Positions 44,810-55,494 of a stretch of DNA of 64,000 bases are shown here, one piece after another. Every line of letters begins with the position of its first letter. The stretch's first letter is position 1. The position numbers were made by a program, and so were the translations under genes. The stretch comes from Caecitellus pseudoparvulus (taxonomy: Eukaryota; Bigyra: Bicosoecida): NCBI GenBank assembly GCA_965644315.1, contig CBFFRQ010000069.1:806001-870000 (forward strand), in the 5' to 3' direction. The notes beneath the pieces were generated by a model that was given only the letters and a program-made list of their open reading frames with translations, ran no database searches and was not told the origin of the DNA.

Positions 44810-46774
44810 ATGGCTGAGAGCAAGGAGAGCAGCGCCAAGGCAAGCACAGGCGCACCCTTGGACCTTGCATCAAGCGATGCGGACGCTTTCTCCATGACCT
44901 ACTGGGAAGCTCGCCTGAAGTTTCTTGACGCGGCGTTGACGGTCCCAGGAGCCTCTGTTGTCAGTTTTCGTGTCGGGGGTGCGAGCAAGAAGACCTCCCA
45001 GTGCGTCAGGTGTTGCTTTCCGCTGCTCAAGATGGTTTCCACCTTCACACAATGCCACGTTCACACGAGCGCCACCCGCAGGGGTGCCGACAAGGAGTCG
45101 CTCTACATTGATTTCGCGGTCATTCGAGGCTCTGCTGCTCAGTGCGTCAAGGAGGGTCGGCCGGTTTCCAAGGAAGCTGAAGCAACCCAACGTCTCATGG
45201 TGCATGCCTGCGGTGTGAAAGGCGTGGATGGGTTTGCCGGCTCGGGCATTCAAGTTGCTCTTCTGCACGACCTGGCCAATGCTTCTGACGGCTCCACCTT
45301 GTCAGCGGAGGAGCTCGGGCCTGGGGACGTGATTATCTTCGCCCATGCGCGTGAGTGGCTGCTGATCGCAAAGGATTGCTCAGTGTTGGACCACCGTGTG
45401 CCCTTTCTCACGCAGTGAACCCGTATGGATTCTCTTGGTGGCGCCTCTGCAATGGTATTGGCAAGGGAGTTGACTTGAGCCGTAACTTTGTGACACACTA
45501 CGGCAGCACCTTCCCGAGCGCATCGAGCTTCGCTTTCCTGGCCAAAAACCACAATGCTTCATTCTCAGCTGAGCGTGACAAGGTTCCTTCCGAAGCTTGC
45601 TGCGGGTCCTTTGACACGCGAAAGGGGCACCTTAAGAGGCTTGCAGAGCTGTCCATTGCGTAAGATGGCTCAGTGCTGCCCATGCCACCAGGGCACTCGT
45701 ACTGCACCCCACCTTGCATTACTCTTCACAGCGGTCAGTATGTGGACCCGGCGGGCATGCACTACGGCGGTGTTGAGCTGCAACAAGAATCAGCGTGAGT
45801 TCCGGGCTTGCCCTGCGCTGGCTCCTCAACGCAGCCCGTGCGCCACCCTCACCAACCTCAGCATAACTTTGGATGTCCTTTGGGACATGGGCCTTCGGCC
45901 CGACAATTCTCACTTGGAAGCCTTGGGTGTGGTCCAAGTGACAGCCGGCGGTGGGAAGCACGGAGAGGAGCACATTGTTGCTGAGCATGTGGACATGCAG
46001 CGCGAGCTCCATGCGCTGGGCCTGGGCCATCTTGCCACGGCCGAAGAATCGTTGATTGGGCACATTGAAGATGTGGCGGCAGCTGCTCGGGACTTCGTCT
46101 CAGCGCAGGACGATGCAGGCGACGATGTAGGCGACGATCACACTGTGTTGTACGCAGCTGACTCTGAATTGTACCCCAACAACTTGACAGGCTCCCTCAT
46201 TTCTGCCCTCGCACGTCAAGCTCCAGTGACGGACAGAGGAAAGTCACTTGCTGCCAAGCAGCGGGCAGTGGCGGCAGACTTCGAGGCCCCTCAGGCTGTT
46301 GCGGCTGGGTTCGCCATCGCTGTGCCTGACTCAGCAGGGTATCTGCCCGCGCAGCCACCCCCAGAGGCCTGTGCAGCCCTTGCCGATACCCCAGGTGCAA
46401 CTTCGGACGGATCCCTCCGGCGTGTCGGCGCTGGGAGGTGGACATCAGCAGTGAACACGTCTGAGGGCTGCCCCACGCAGTTCTTGGCCATTCAGCACTT
46501 TTGTACTTCTCCAAGTCCGAAAGTACATGCTGCCACGCGGAGGGAACACGCTGAGGTTAGTGCCAAGCGTGACTTGCAGCTCTTCTCGGATTCCCGCATG
46601 GAGTTGCGGGAGGCCCACTTCGTGGACACGGCCAAGTGGCGGCTGCAGACTCTGCACCGAGGAAAGCGCTTCTTCCAACTCATGGCGCGCCGGGTATTTG
46701 CGAGTCGGAGAGGGCAAGCTGGGAAGGGAGCAGCCGCAGCAGAGCCAGGGCATGTGGAGGTCGAAGTGCAGTGA
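44810..46774 (+). CDS. DUF2817 (M14 carboxypeptidase-like) family protein with substituted metal-ligand positions
   Basis: Five exons recovered by phase: 44810-45009, 45082-45350, 45416-45659, 45732-45794, 45862-46774, for 562 residues. Family landmarks appear in order: YWEARLKFLDAA, GADKESLYIDFAV, GVKGVDGFAGSGIQVALL (family THGVEGF), ALNPYGFSWWR ... VDLSRNF, AGQYVDPAGMHYGG, VVQVTAGGG (family DxHTGLG), and a C-terminal KRDLQLFSDS...WRLQTLHRG. The HxxE metal motif is replaced by Lys113-x-x-Asp116, and the second His by Thr286. If the family indeed uses these as zinc ligands, the protein cannot bind zinc normally and is a pseudoenzyme. A ~150-residue acidic/Ala-rich insertion precedes the C-terminal part. 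Joining of the first intron is optional, since it is 72 nt and open. Function unknown. Confidence 0.82.
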
Positions 46775-46857
46775 AATGCAAGCACTGGGGCTTCCAGCCT
46801 GCTCTGTTTTTGGCTTGACTACTGGATTCGGCCTGGCCCGCTCCATTTCAGGCCGTG

Positions 46858-49800
46858 TCAATCAGACGCATGGTGTGGCGTAAAGTCCACGTTCAAGGCG
46901 ACGCCGGGCGGCTGTTCAAGCAGCAAAGTGCCGGAAACGTCAAAGCGGCTCCCGTGGTCAAGCCACTGGGCAGCCAGGATTGGCCTCGGAATTGTACGCT
47001 CGAAGCCGGGATCATCTAGCTTTCCCGAACGTAAACCCGTGCACACTTCTTCGTCCCTACCAATGATCTTATTCTGGCTGATCACCCACAGGGTGATACT
47101 GTACGACTTGCCAGGCAAAACTTCGAAGTCCATGGTGGAGCTTCGGGTGCATATTGGATCTGTGCGATACGAAGCAAGTGGGCTCTCCTGAAAAAATGGC
47201 ATCCCTGAAGCAGTGTTCGCAGCATCAGTCTGATCTTGATCTTTGTCCAGTGTGACCCTCATTGCCAAAATGGCAGGTGGCCAGTCGCAGGAGGCGTGCC
47301 CACGCTGCAGCACTTCGAGTTTTGCGGGAAGAGGCTGTACACGAGAACCAGCAGACACTTTGAAGCCTGTTCTGAGTCTGAAAGACAAAGCTCTCCCGGG
47401 GAACTTTTCTCTTTGGTCAGAAACGTACGCGATCAGCCGGCTCCAAGACAAGCCCTGTCTGCAAGCTGCCCCGCCAGCTTCTGGCTGGGCTCTGGTTGGG
47501 CGTATTGACCAAGCACTCCAGCTGCTTGAACCACCCACACCAGGCCGGCTTGCAAGGGGAGATGGCGCGATATGCTGCAGTGCTGACGCCAAGCATACTT
47601 TTGAAAAGCTCCCCACAAAGTCTTGCAAGGACAGCACCGGCGTAACGAAGTCAGGTGCTCGCCCGCCACCTGCTCCGTGTGGATTCCTCAGATGAACTGT
47701 TACAGCCCCGTCTTCGGCTTCTTGTACGCTTGTCACTGCGTACGCATGGGAAGCTGTCAAGAGTGGGTGGCGCAAAGCATCTTCTGACAGGGTCAGCGCG
47801 ACCGCCAGGCCCCCGTAAGCCAAAGTTGTCCGCAAGAGTTCCAGCGCTCCGCCTTGCAAAATGCCATGAATGTTCAGGACGTTCACGGGGCAGCCTGTCA
47901 GCCACTCCATGCCAGTCTCTATGTTTCCAACCACCAATGCTGCAAGGAGCAATGGCTGCCAAGGATTGCTCCCGAGGCGGTGCTCCGCTTCGTCGAAGTA
48001 CTTCGCAACTGCTGCTTCAAGGAGGAAAGGCAGCTGGCTCGTCAGGGACCACTGGTTGCTGCAGTCCATCTGCTCAGGATGGCTGAGCACTGGTTCTTTC
48101 GGCGCAGCGGCTATAATTGCTTCATCATCTGGGTCGGGAATGTACAGAGTTGATGCAAGGGAGTCGGCAGACACTTGCTTCTTGTCGACAGGGTCAAGGG
48201 TGGACTGCCTTGATGCCTTGGTCTCTGCAGCCCCTGGAACTTCGCTAATAATACAGGGAACGAGTGGTTGAAGGGGTACGTGTACCTCAATAGGCATCGA
48301 CTCTCCTTCTGACCGTTCCAGCAGCACGACGGTCGGACGAGCCTGGTTGGCACAAGAAGCAGGCGAAGGTTCGCCTGACGCCTGCCCCTGCTGAAAGACA
48401 GTCTCACCGGCCGGAGTTGCGGCAGCCAGATTGGCAGGCAAGAGTGTGACAAGCTCTTGAACCCGACCTCTCCAATGCTCTCGCAAAGGGTTTTTCGACT
48501 TGCTGCAGGCAGCAGCCAGGAGCGCATCCAGTGCTGCCAGAAGCCAGCAGTCATCAAGGCGTCCCTGACGCACTCTACCATCCTGTCCTGCACGAAGGCA
48601 GCCTCGCACCATACCTGGGTCAGTAAGACCTTGAACAGCATGCTCTGAAGCTGTTGGTGGTGCTCCTTGACCCCCGTTCGGGGGGGAGAGAAGTGCTCTC
48701 TGCAAGGTTCCTCCTCTGGTGAAGGCTCTGTGTTTGCTGTCCCAATCCTCAGGGCCTTCCTGCGCACAGTCAACCACCCGCCGACCTCCAACAAATCCGA
48801 CCGAAGGGTGGAAACAATATCTCGGCATGGATGGTTTCCAGCTTGAGTAGTTCGTCGTCCAGCCCAAGGGATACAACACTTTCGCTCGGGCCTCCTGCAG
48901 GCCCGCTCCGTTCAGCATGGAAATGTGTGAATGTTGTTCCTCTGCTTGTCTAAGCTTTTCTAACATCCAGTGACTGCGGAAGTCTTGAAGCATTGCTTCT
49001 GAGAACTTTGGACTGTTTTCAAAGAGTCCAAGGTGCTCCTTCAAAAGTGCAAGGCGTTGGTGCTGGCTTGTCTTCTTCCTGAACAGTTTGGTTTTAACGA
49101 ACCTGGCATTAGAGTCAATCCAATCACTTGCCATGGCCTCAGCATCTCTGACAACGAAGGCCATAAATGCGGCAGTTGCCGCTTGCATCGGGAATGTTGA
49201 CCAGTCCAGGTCAGGGCTTGGCCGTCGCTTCTGACCTTCATCGATGGGGCTTCGAACGGAATTCGAAGACGGTTCAAGCGGAAAAGCCTGACGAACGCGC
49301 TCGATAGCACGCTCAATGGACCTGCTTCCTTGGAGAGCCCGAACACTTCCGATGGCATGGCTGAACCTGGAGCCCCACGCCAGTCGCAAGTCTTGGCATG
49401 CAACCACGAGCAGTGCCACGCCAACGGCAAGAAAGAAGACATACACCCACGCCTGTGCCCATGTGGACCAAACTGCTCCCACTAATCCCCATGCAATGAT
49501 TACCCATAAAGCCAAAAACAGGCTCATGACAACTTCAGATGCATCTTCCATTTCCCCAGACTCCATGTTCACGCTGAGGGCAGGCAGCGGCAGGAAGTAG
49601 GAGTGAGAAAAAACGAGCATTCGAGTGGAGGACGAGAACTTGTTGTGTCTCACAACCATATCAATACCAAGCCAAAGCACGGTGAACGATACTGCAGCCA
49701 TGAGGCAGCCTTCCACGACAAACTCAGGGTATGTGACTGAAAGCCATATGAAAAGCAGCACCCACCCTGTCACCGCCAGAACTCCAAACAATAGCTTCAT

Positions 49801-52800
49801 CAGGCTGGAAATCCATGGGGATGCCAGCAAGTGCCCTGGGCTTGCTCTCATGCAACAGCAGCGCTGGGACCAGCCGAGAAAGCTGTTCAGCACGACGGTA
49901 GGCAGGTGCAGCGCATGCTGCCGCGAGAACGCCCACAGCGACACCAGGTACGCCGCGGCCCCAAACCCCACAAGTGCGACCCAGAGGAAAGCAAGGGCTG
50001 CTGGTAGGACGGAAGGTGGCATTCCTATGTTCTCTTCAAGTAGCTCGCGCTGGCCGGGACGAGTCAGGCCAATCGTCAGTGCGAATAAGCCGATTGCTGT
50101 AGCCACGAGCGACAGTCCAATGCGGGAGCGGCACAAGAACGCAAGAACGGGGAGCTGTGCGCCGACTCCATACCGTCGAATGCCAAGGAAGTCAGCAACA
50201 CAACTACCCTCGCTGCCCTTCTCCGCTTGGAGCCGTGCACATCCTCTTGAGTCAAAGGGGTCCAGTTCCAACCTGAAGCTGTGCCTGTACCAGGTTGCAG
50301 TCGAAGTTGACACACACGCCACTGAGACAATGAATACAAACACCCACAGCGCTTCGGGTGCAACAACACTTCCAAACGCTGCCCAAGCGATACAGACTGA
50401 GAACACAAACGTGTGGCTGATGGGCACGAGGAGTACCAAGCTGCGAGGCCATGACACCTGTTGCAGGAGGCCTCGGAAGGCCAAAAGGCTCAAGCCAGCC
50501 GCGAGGAAAGATGCTGTTGCAAGACATCGCTGCAAGTGAACGCAGCCTTGGAATGAAGAGCAGCGTGCGGCTGCAGCCCCAACAGCAATCGCATACGTGC
50601 CGCCGGCTGCGAGGCAAACCAGCAAGCCCGCTAGGAAAGCCGACCCTGACCGCCAGGCCGGGACAAAAGGGACTGCGAGCAGAACATGCCAGCACGCAAC
50701 AGAAAGTGCCACTGGAAGAATCACGGTTTCGTGGGCCGCTTGCAGAGCTGCAATGCCCCCTGCGCCAAATAGCAGTGCAAAGCCTGTCCAAATCGGTGGT
50801 CCGAGCTGGCATGAACACCAGGCTGACGGCACATGAGCAGCACATGGCCCAGACCAATAGGGACTCCCTGCCCACAGCATCCTCATGCAGACGAATAGCG
50901 CCATGGAGACAAGCACCGTCAAGCCAACAACCCACTGTTCGACTGTCTCACCTTCGACGAAAGTGAGAGGCAGAGCCGCCGCTTTGCACTCCCCAGCCTG
51001 GGAGAAACGCGCAATGGCACCAAGACTGGAGCCTGGGGACGAAAGAGACGAAAGAAAAACCCAAAATAGCACGATCGAGAACGGCACGGCGCTCAGGAGA
51101 ATGCTGATGAGCAGCCACTTGGAAGTGGCTGACATGCCCCCCAGTGTGCCTCGCCCTATTGCTGAAAGCGCCACTTCTGACGGCCTCAGCTCCACCTCAC
51201 CCTCAGTACTGTTGGGCTGGACTTTTTCTTTTGCTTCGCCCTTTGTTGCAGTTTCTCCTGAGTGTGCAAGCGCCATTTGACCAGCCATTGAGCGCACGGC
51301 GTATGCAGCGAGCAACTCCGACTCAAGAGGTGGAAACCCTGATGCAATAGCGCTCTCCAGGACAAAGACCACGGAAATGGCCCAAACTGCACAGAAACCC
51401 AAGAACCAGTACCCCAAGGGTGGGACAAGGATGGCCAAGCGAGCGATGGTCATAGCCACAACAGCCTCTCGGCGCGACTCCCAAGGAGCCAGCGACACAA
51501 TAAACGCCCAACTTGTCTGCTCCAAAATGATTGCGGTGCTAAGTCCAAAGATATGGCACCCGAGTGACGCTGCAGTTTCCGCAACCATGCCCGCCCCATC
51601 TTTGAGCCAGACCCCTGGCGAAGCAAACGCGTACCCAAGAGCAACAGGAGCTGCAGCAGTGCACCACATGAACACCAAGAAAGTGCTGAATGAGACGGGC
51701 ATGCAAAAGCATCTCGTGCAGCGATACAGTCGGTAGTGAGGTGTGCAGCATTTGCATGTGCACTCGCACGAAACCTGATTGGCGGGCCTGAACGAAAGCA
51801 ACAAAGGAGCGCCAGCTTGTGCTGGAGGACGTTGCTCCGCAGAGTGTGACACACCAATCTGAACATGGGGTCTTGAAACCTGGGTCCCTTCCGCAGCTTC
51901 ACCTCCCCGCCTTTCATCTTCAGCGGTCGCTTGAACCTCGCTCACTGGATGGTGCTGTGTCTTGTATGCTGCCTTGATGCTCGCACACAGTGTGATCGGC
52001 AGCACCTCCGCCACAGTTCTTGCATCTGTCAGTGAGAGTGAAGTCTCTTTTCGTGATGGAACCTGCGGCTCGGTTGAACCCGTTTGGCTTGCCCTGAGCC
52101 AAGCGCAAACACAGCCGCAGGCGCGGCATGTCGCCGGATGCAGCGGCCCATTCGCCATCGCTACCCTGCCATCGCGAGTTTGGGAGGCGTTTCTCGAATC
52201 ACGTGTTTTCTGAAGGCCGCAATTTGGATCAATGTCTTGAGGAGCAAAGGCCTCATGGTCCCGGCCCAGAGTCCAGTTGCTCCGGGCGTACAGCAGGACC
52301 ACCAAAGAGAGGAGGTTCATGACTGCCATGAGAGAGGCAATGGTTCGGAATCGGCTCGCATCTCCAAGTGCTCCAACTGAGGGAACATGCTGAGCTGCCC
52401 GACCAGGAATCCTGCTGCACTTCGACCCAGCTTGGGGTACGTCTGGCCCAAGCGTGTTGGTTGTGCTAGAGAAGGATACCACGTACAGACAAGCCGATGC
52501 AAGGAGCAGTCCAGATGCAAGCAGAAAGAGGAAAATGCTCGCTGGGTTGGGTATGTACCTGTCAACTTTCAGCTTCATGAGGCCAAGGTGGACGGCAAGC
52601 CAGCTGGACGGCAGCAGCACGGCCACAACTATGAGAAGGTGCAGCACACGGCTATCAAGGCACTCCATGGCATCCTGCAGTCCATCGTACTTAAGCTTGA
52701 CATACACTGACATGCACACAACAAAAATTCCGCTGAAAGTTGCTGGAAGGAGTGAGATTGCGAGGGGAAGCGCTGCACCGTCCCGGGCAGGCCTCACCAC

Positions 52801-53070
52801 CCACGTCTCAGCCTTTGCCGCTGCTGCTTTCCAGTAAATCAGCACCCATGCGACGGCGGTGACGGCAACAAAGGAAACAACCCCAATGGTAAGTGCAGCC
52901 GTGGTCCCCTCCTCTGCGTGTGCGGGCGCATCTTCCCAGTATGGAGCAGTGCATGGCTGCGCCAGTGGAAGTCAGGTGAGTGTCGCGGCGACCTGGCGGC
53001 ACCAACATCCCGCAAAACGCACCAGGTACATGCACCATGCCGGCAAAGGTGTCGTAGAATTGTTATTCAT
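46858..53070 (-). CDS. DEK1: Multi-spanning membrane calpain (DEK1/phytocalpain-type cysteine protease)
   Basis: Exons 53070-53023 and 52956-46858 join in phase 0 (MYL|PCTAPYWE) to 2,048 residues, near the ~2,160 of plant DEK1. The N-terminal ~1,200 residues hold about twenty hydrophobic helices broken by a cytoplasmic loop (~residues 200-400). A soluble linker (~1,230-1,420) and a calpain core follow. QGRLDDCWLLAALDAL carries Cys1486, SHAYAVTS carries His1753, and LRNPHG carries Asn1774 (usual NPWG), so the triad is complete. The Cys-His spacing is ~110 residues longer than in animal calpains because of an acidic/Pro insertion. The last ~200 residues resemble the C2-like calpain domain. In plants DEK1 links plasma-membrane position or tension to release of the active calpain; that role here is inference. 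The stop lies 83 bases from the convergent DUF2817 stop. Confidence 0.88.
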
Positions 53071-53318
53071 GGCTCTTTCAACCGAAAGAACGCCCAATCA
53101 ATGAGCCACAAGAGCAGGATTCCCAAGCGTTCAGACGTGTATGCTTCTCCAGTGCAGCCAGCCGCACTTGCTGCCGGCACACCCTGTGTGTCGGTTGTGT
53201 GCAAGGGTGCAGACATGAACAAGGGGGAGATGGGTATGTGTAATTTACCGATTTCATGACACTGCATTCTTGCGGGGGACTGACCACTGCCGCCGCCCAC
53301 GTCCAGAGCTAGCTGGGT
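53071..53318. other. Intergenic, four-TM gene to DEK1-like gene
   Basis: These 248 bases lie between two minus-strand genes. A short hydrophobic ORF (WLIDWAFF) is present but has no splice sites of the right phase to either neighbour. No other feature is seen. Confidence 0.45.
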
Positions 53319-54307
53319 TCAAGCAAAGTCCTTCACCTCATCCAGTGGGTTTGCTTGGGACCTGTCCCCTGCTGCAGGAGGCACGCTGCGGGCAGTGCTT
53401 GCAGATGCAGCGCCGCCCATGCGGTGCAGCATGACGAGAAGTGCAACTGTGCCGACAAAAGCCGCTCCACTGAAGCACAGAGCGAACGTGATGAAAAACC
53501 TGCGCAAAATGGGGACTGGAGTGCACCTTGGCGAGGGTGGTGGTGAAAGGCAACGAGCTCGCACCATCCAACAGAGTACTCAAAGTCAGCATTGTTGAAG
53601 CTGAACTGCTTCAGAATTTCCCCCGCCATGGCGTTCGCAGCAGAGGCCAGCCCCATTGCAATCAAGCCGGAAAGGAAACTCAAGCCAGCAAGGACACACA
53701 TCGCGATGAAGATGGTTCGAGAAATGGCCCCTCCTCGAGTATATGACAGAATACCGCTGACCGTTGCAGTCAGAAAGCTGCAGATGGCAACCACAATGGC
53801 AAAGCCCCACGCAGCGCGCATGCGTCCCATGACATCCTTTTGGGTGTCAGTCAGTGGGTCAGATGGCTCCTCCCCTGTGAGAGAGAGGAGGATGTGCCCG
53901 AACGCTCGCAGGTGTCGAGAGCCAGGTGATGCATAAACGCACAGTCGAAGCAGGTCAGACCGTTCTTGATGGCCGAGTTCTTACTCTCTGTGACCTTCCT
54001 GCACCAAGTGACCGGCCCGAAGAAAAATTGCACTTTGCCAGCCTGCGAAGCGAGCAAACCAGGCAGCTGGCGGCGTCCATCGGCTGCCACCGCGAGAACC
54101 GGCCAAACTGACATCTGCCACGGGGTTGTTCAATGATACGAAAGACCACATATCAGTCACTGCCAGGCTGATCCCAGAAAAGAAGATTGCGGCGAGTGAG
54201 GCCACGAGAACTGCAAGGTGCAGCGGCGGTGGCGTGCCGTGAAAGTGCAGTGCAGCAGGCTTGCTGCGTGGGGTGCGACAAACCTCCGAGCAAAACCCTG
54301 CTGACAT
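53319..54307 (-). CDS. Small four-transmembrane protein
   Basis: Four exons, 54307-54113, 54042-53943, 53874-53565, 53499-53319, all phase-consistent, giving 261 residues. Predicted helices: TM1 LAVLVASLAAIFFSGISLAV, an ectodomain of ~75 residues with two Cys (VTWC, LTCFD), TM2 in WGFAIVVAICSFLTATVSGI, TM3 in FIAMCVLAGLSFLSGLIAMG, and TM4 in FFITFALCFSGAAFVGTVAL; both ends are cytoplasmic. TM4 is recovered only by splicing W|FFITF across the last intron. The topology is that of claudin/amastin/SUR7-like tetraspan proteins, but I see no diagnostic motif of any of these, and the CCG motif of true tetraspanins is absent. It is 248 bases upstream of the DEK1-like gene on the same strand. Role unknown; membrane organisation is a guess. 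Confidence 0.8.
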
Positions 54308-55494
54308 TCATGGTGACTCAAGTGGCACCTCCCTGAAGCTTATGAGCGCAGTTCACGGCGCTGGAGTGTCTCAGGCAGCCGCGCACGGTTTGGTTGCGGA
54401 AATCGGTGTGGCAGCAGGCCTGGAGAAGTAGCTTGCAGCGCCGTCAGTGTGACGAGGCGGGGAGAATTTGAATCATTGGAGAGCGTTTTGTTGAGTAATG
54501 TTTATGTCGGTGTACTCTGTGGGCCAGCCCGACAAAGGGCGGAAAGGCCCCGTGGACACGTAGCTTGGGACACCCGTCTGTATCGGCCCCAGGTCGGACG
54601 CGCGAGGTCGAGCGAGCCAGCGACAAAACTAAACCTAACCTCACGTATCTCACTTTGGGGTATGTCAAGACTTGATGTACGCAATTGAAGCAAAAGTCCC
54701 TGACTCCAGTGATCGTCGTGCGGCTTACTCTCAACCACGGTCCGCACCACCTGGAGCTCCTGCGGCCCAGCACAGTGAAAAGGCTTGCTCCCTAACTGAC
54801 AGGGCAGCTGTAGGGTACGTTTAGCTCCACCAACGCACTGATTGCGTCTCTTTTGCGTGTGCGTGCCTTGCTGCGAGGCAGTGGTGCACGGCGTTCTTCG
54901 GCGGGCTGCATGCGGCAGTTCTCCAAGCTCCATGGACGAAGCAGCGCTTGCACACACACGACCGGCAGCTTTCCGTGGCCGGCGAAAAGTTGATTGTGGA
55001 GATTGGTTGCCTGGCTGGCCCTGTATAAATGCCTGCGAACCCACGTGCCTGTGTCGAGCATGAGCTGTGCGCGCACCAGCACCCCGTCTAGCTCAACCAT
55101 CCCACCATGTGCTTGCTGCGCACGTCGCTGCGCGATTTGTGCTCTGAGTGTTGACAATGCCAGTACCCTGTTGATGCCTCATGAATTTCTGGGCTGGTGG
55201 CCTTCCTCTGCGGGCGGTGCTCCAGGGTTCACGAAGTGTGTCGGTGGGCGACACGCCTTTCGGCACGTTTCAACGCGCTGTGTCCAAGACCTCGCCCCAG
55301 CGCCGTGAAGTCCGAGGCAAGGGAGTGTTTCATTCTGTACATTGCTCAGCGCCCATGCCCCTGCGTCATCTGTCGCTGAATCGCTGTTGTCCTCGCCCAG
55401 AGACCTGCCTATTTTTACTTCCACACCGCAACTTCCGCCCCTTACAGAGCGAGCTTGCTGCACCAGGAACCGCGGAGGGCCTCCAGAGGTCATC
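54308..55494. other. 1.2-kb intergenic region upstream of the cadherin gene
   Basis: The region lies between the divergent four-TM and cadherin genes and should hold both promoters. TATAAAT occurs at 55024-55030, ~465 bases before the cadherin ATG. A 121-codon minus-strand frame at 54792-55157 lacks an ATG and any recognisable motif. A minus-strand frame also overlaps the cadherin first exon. I cannot support a gene, but a small spliced one is not excluded. Confidence 0.4.

Noticed and set aside
54792-55157. 121-codon minus-strand frame upstream of the cadherin gene
   Set aside because: It has no ATG start (TTG only), no recognisable motif and no clear splice partners. A spliced gene is not excluded but cannot be supported.
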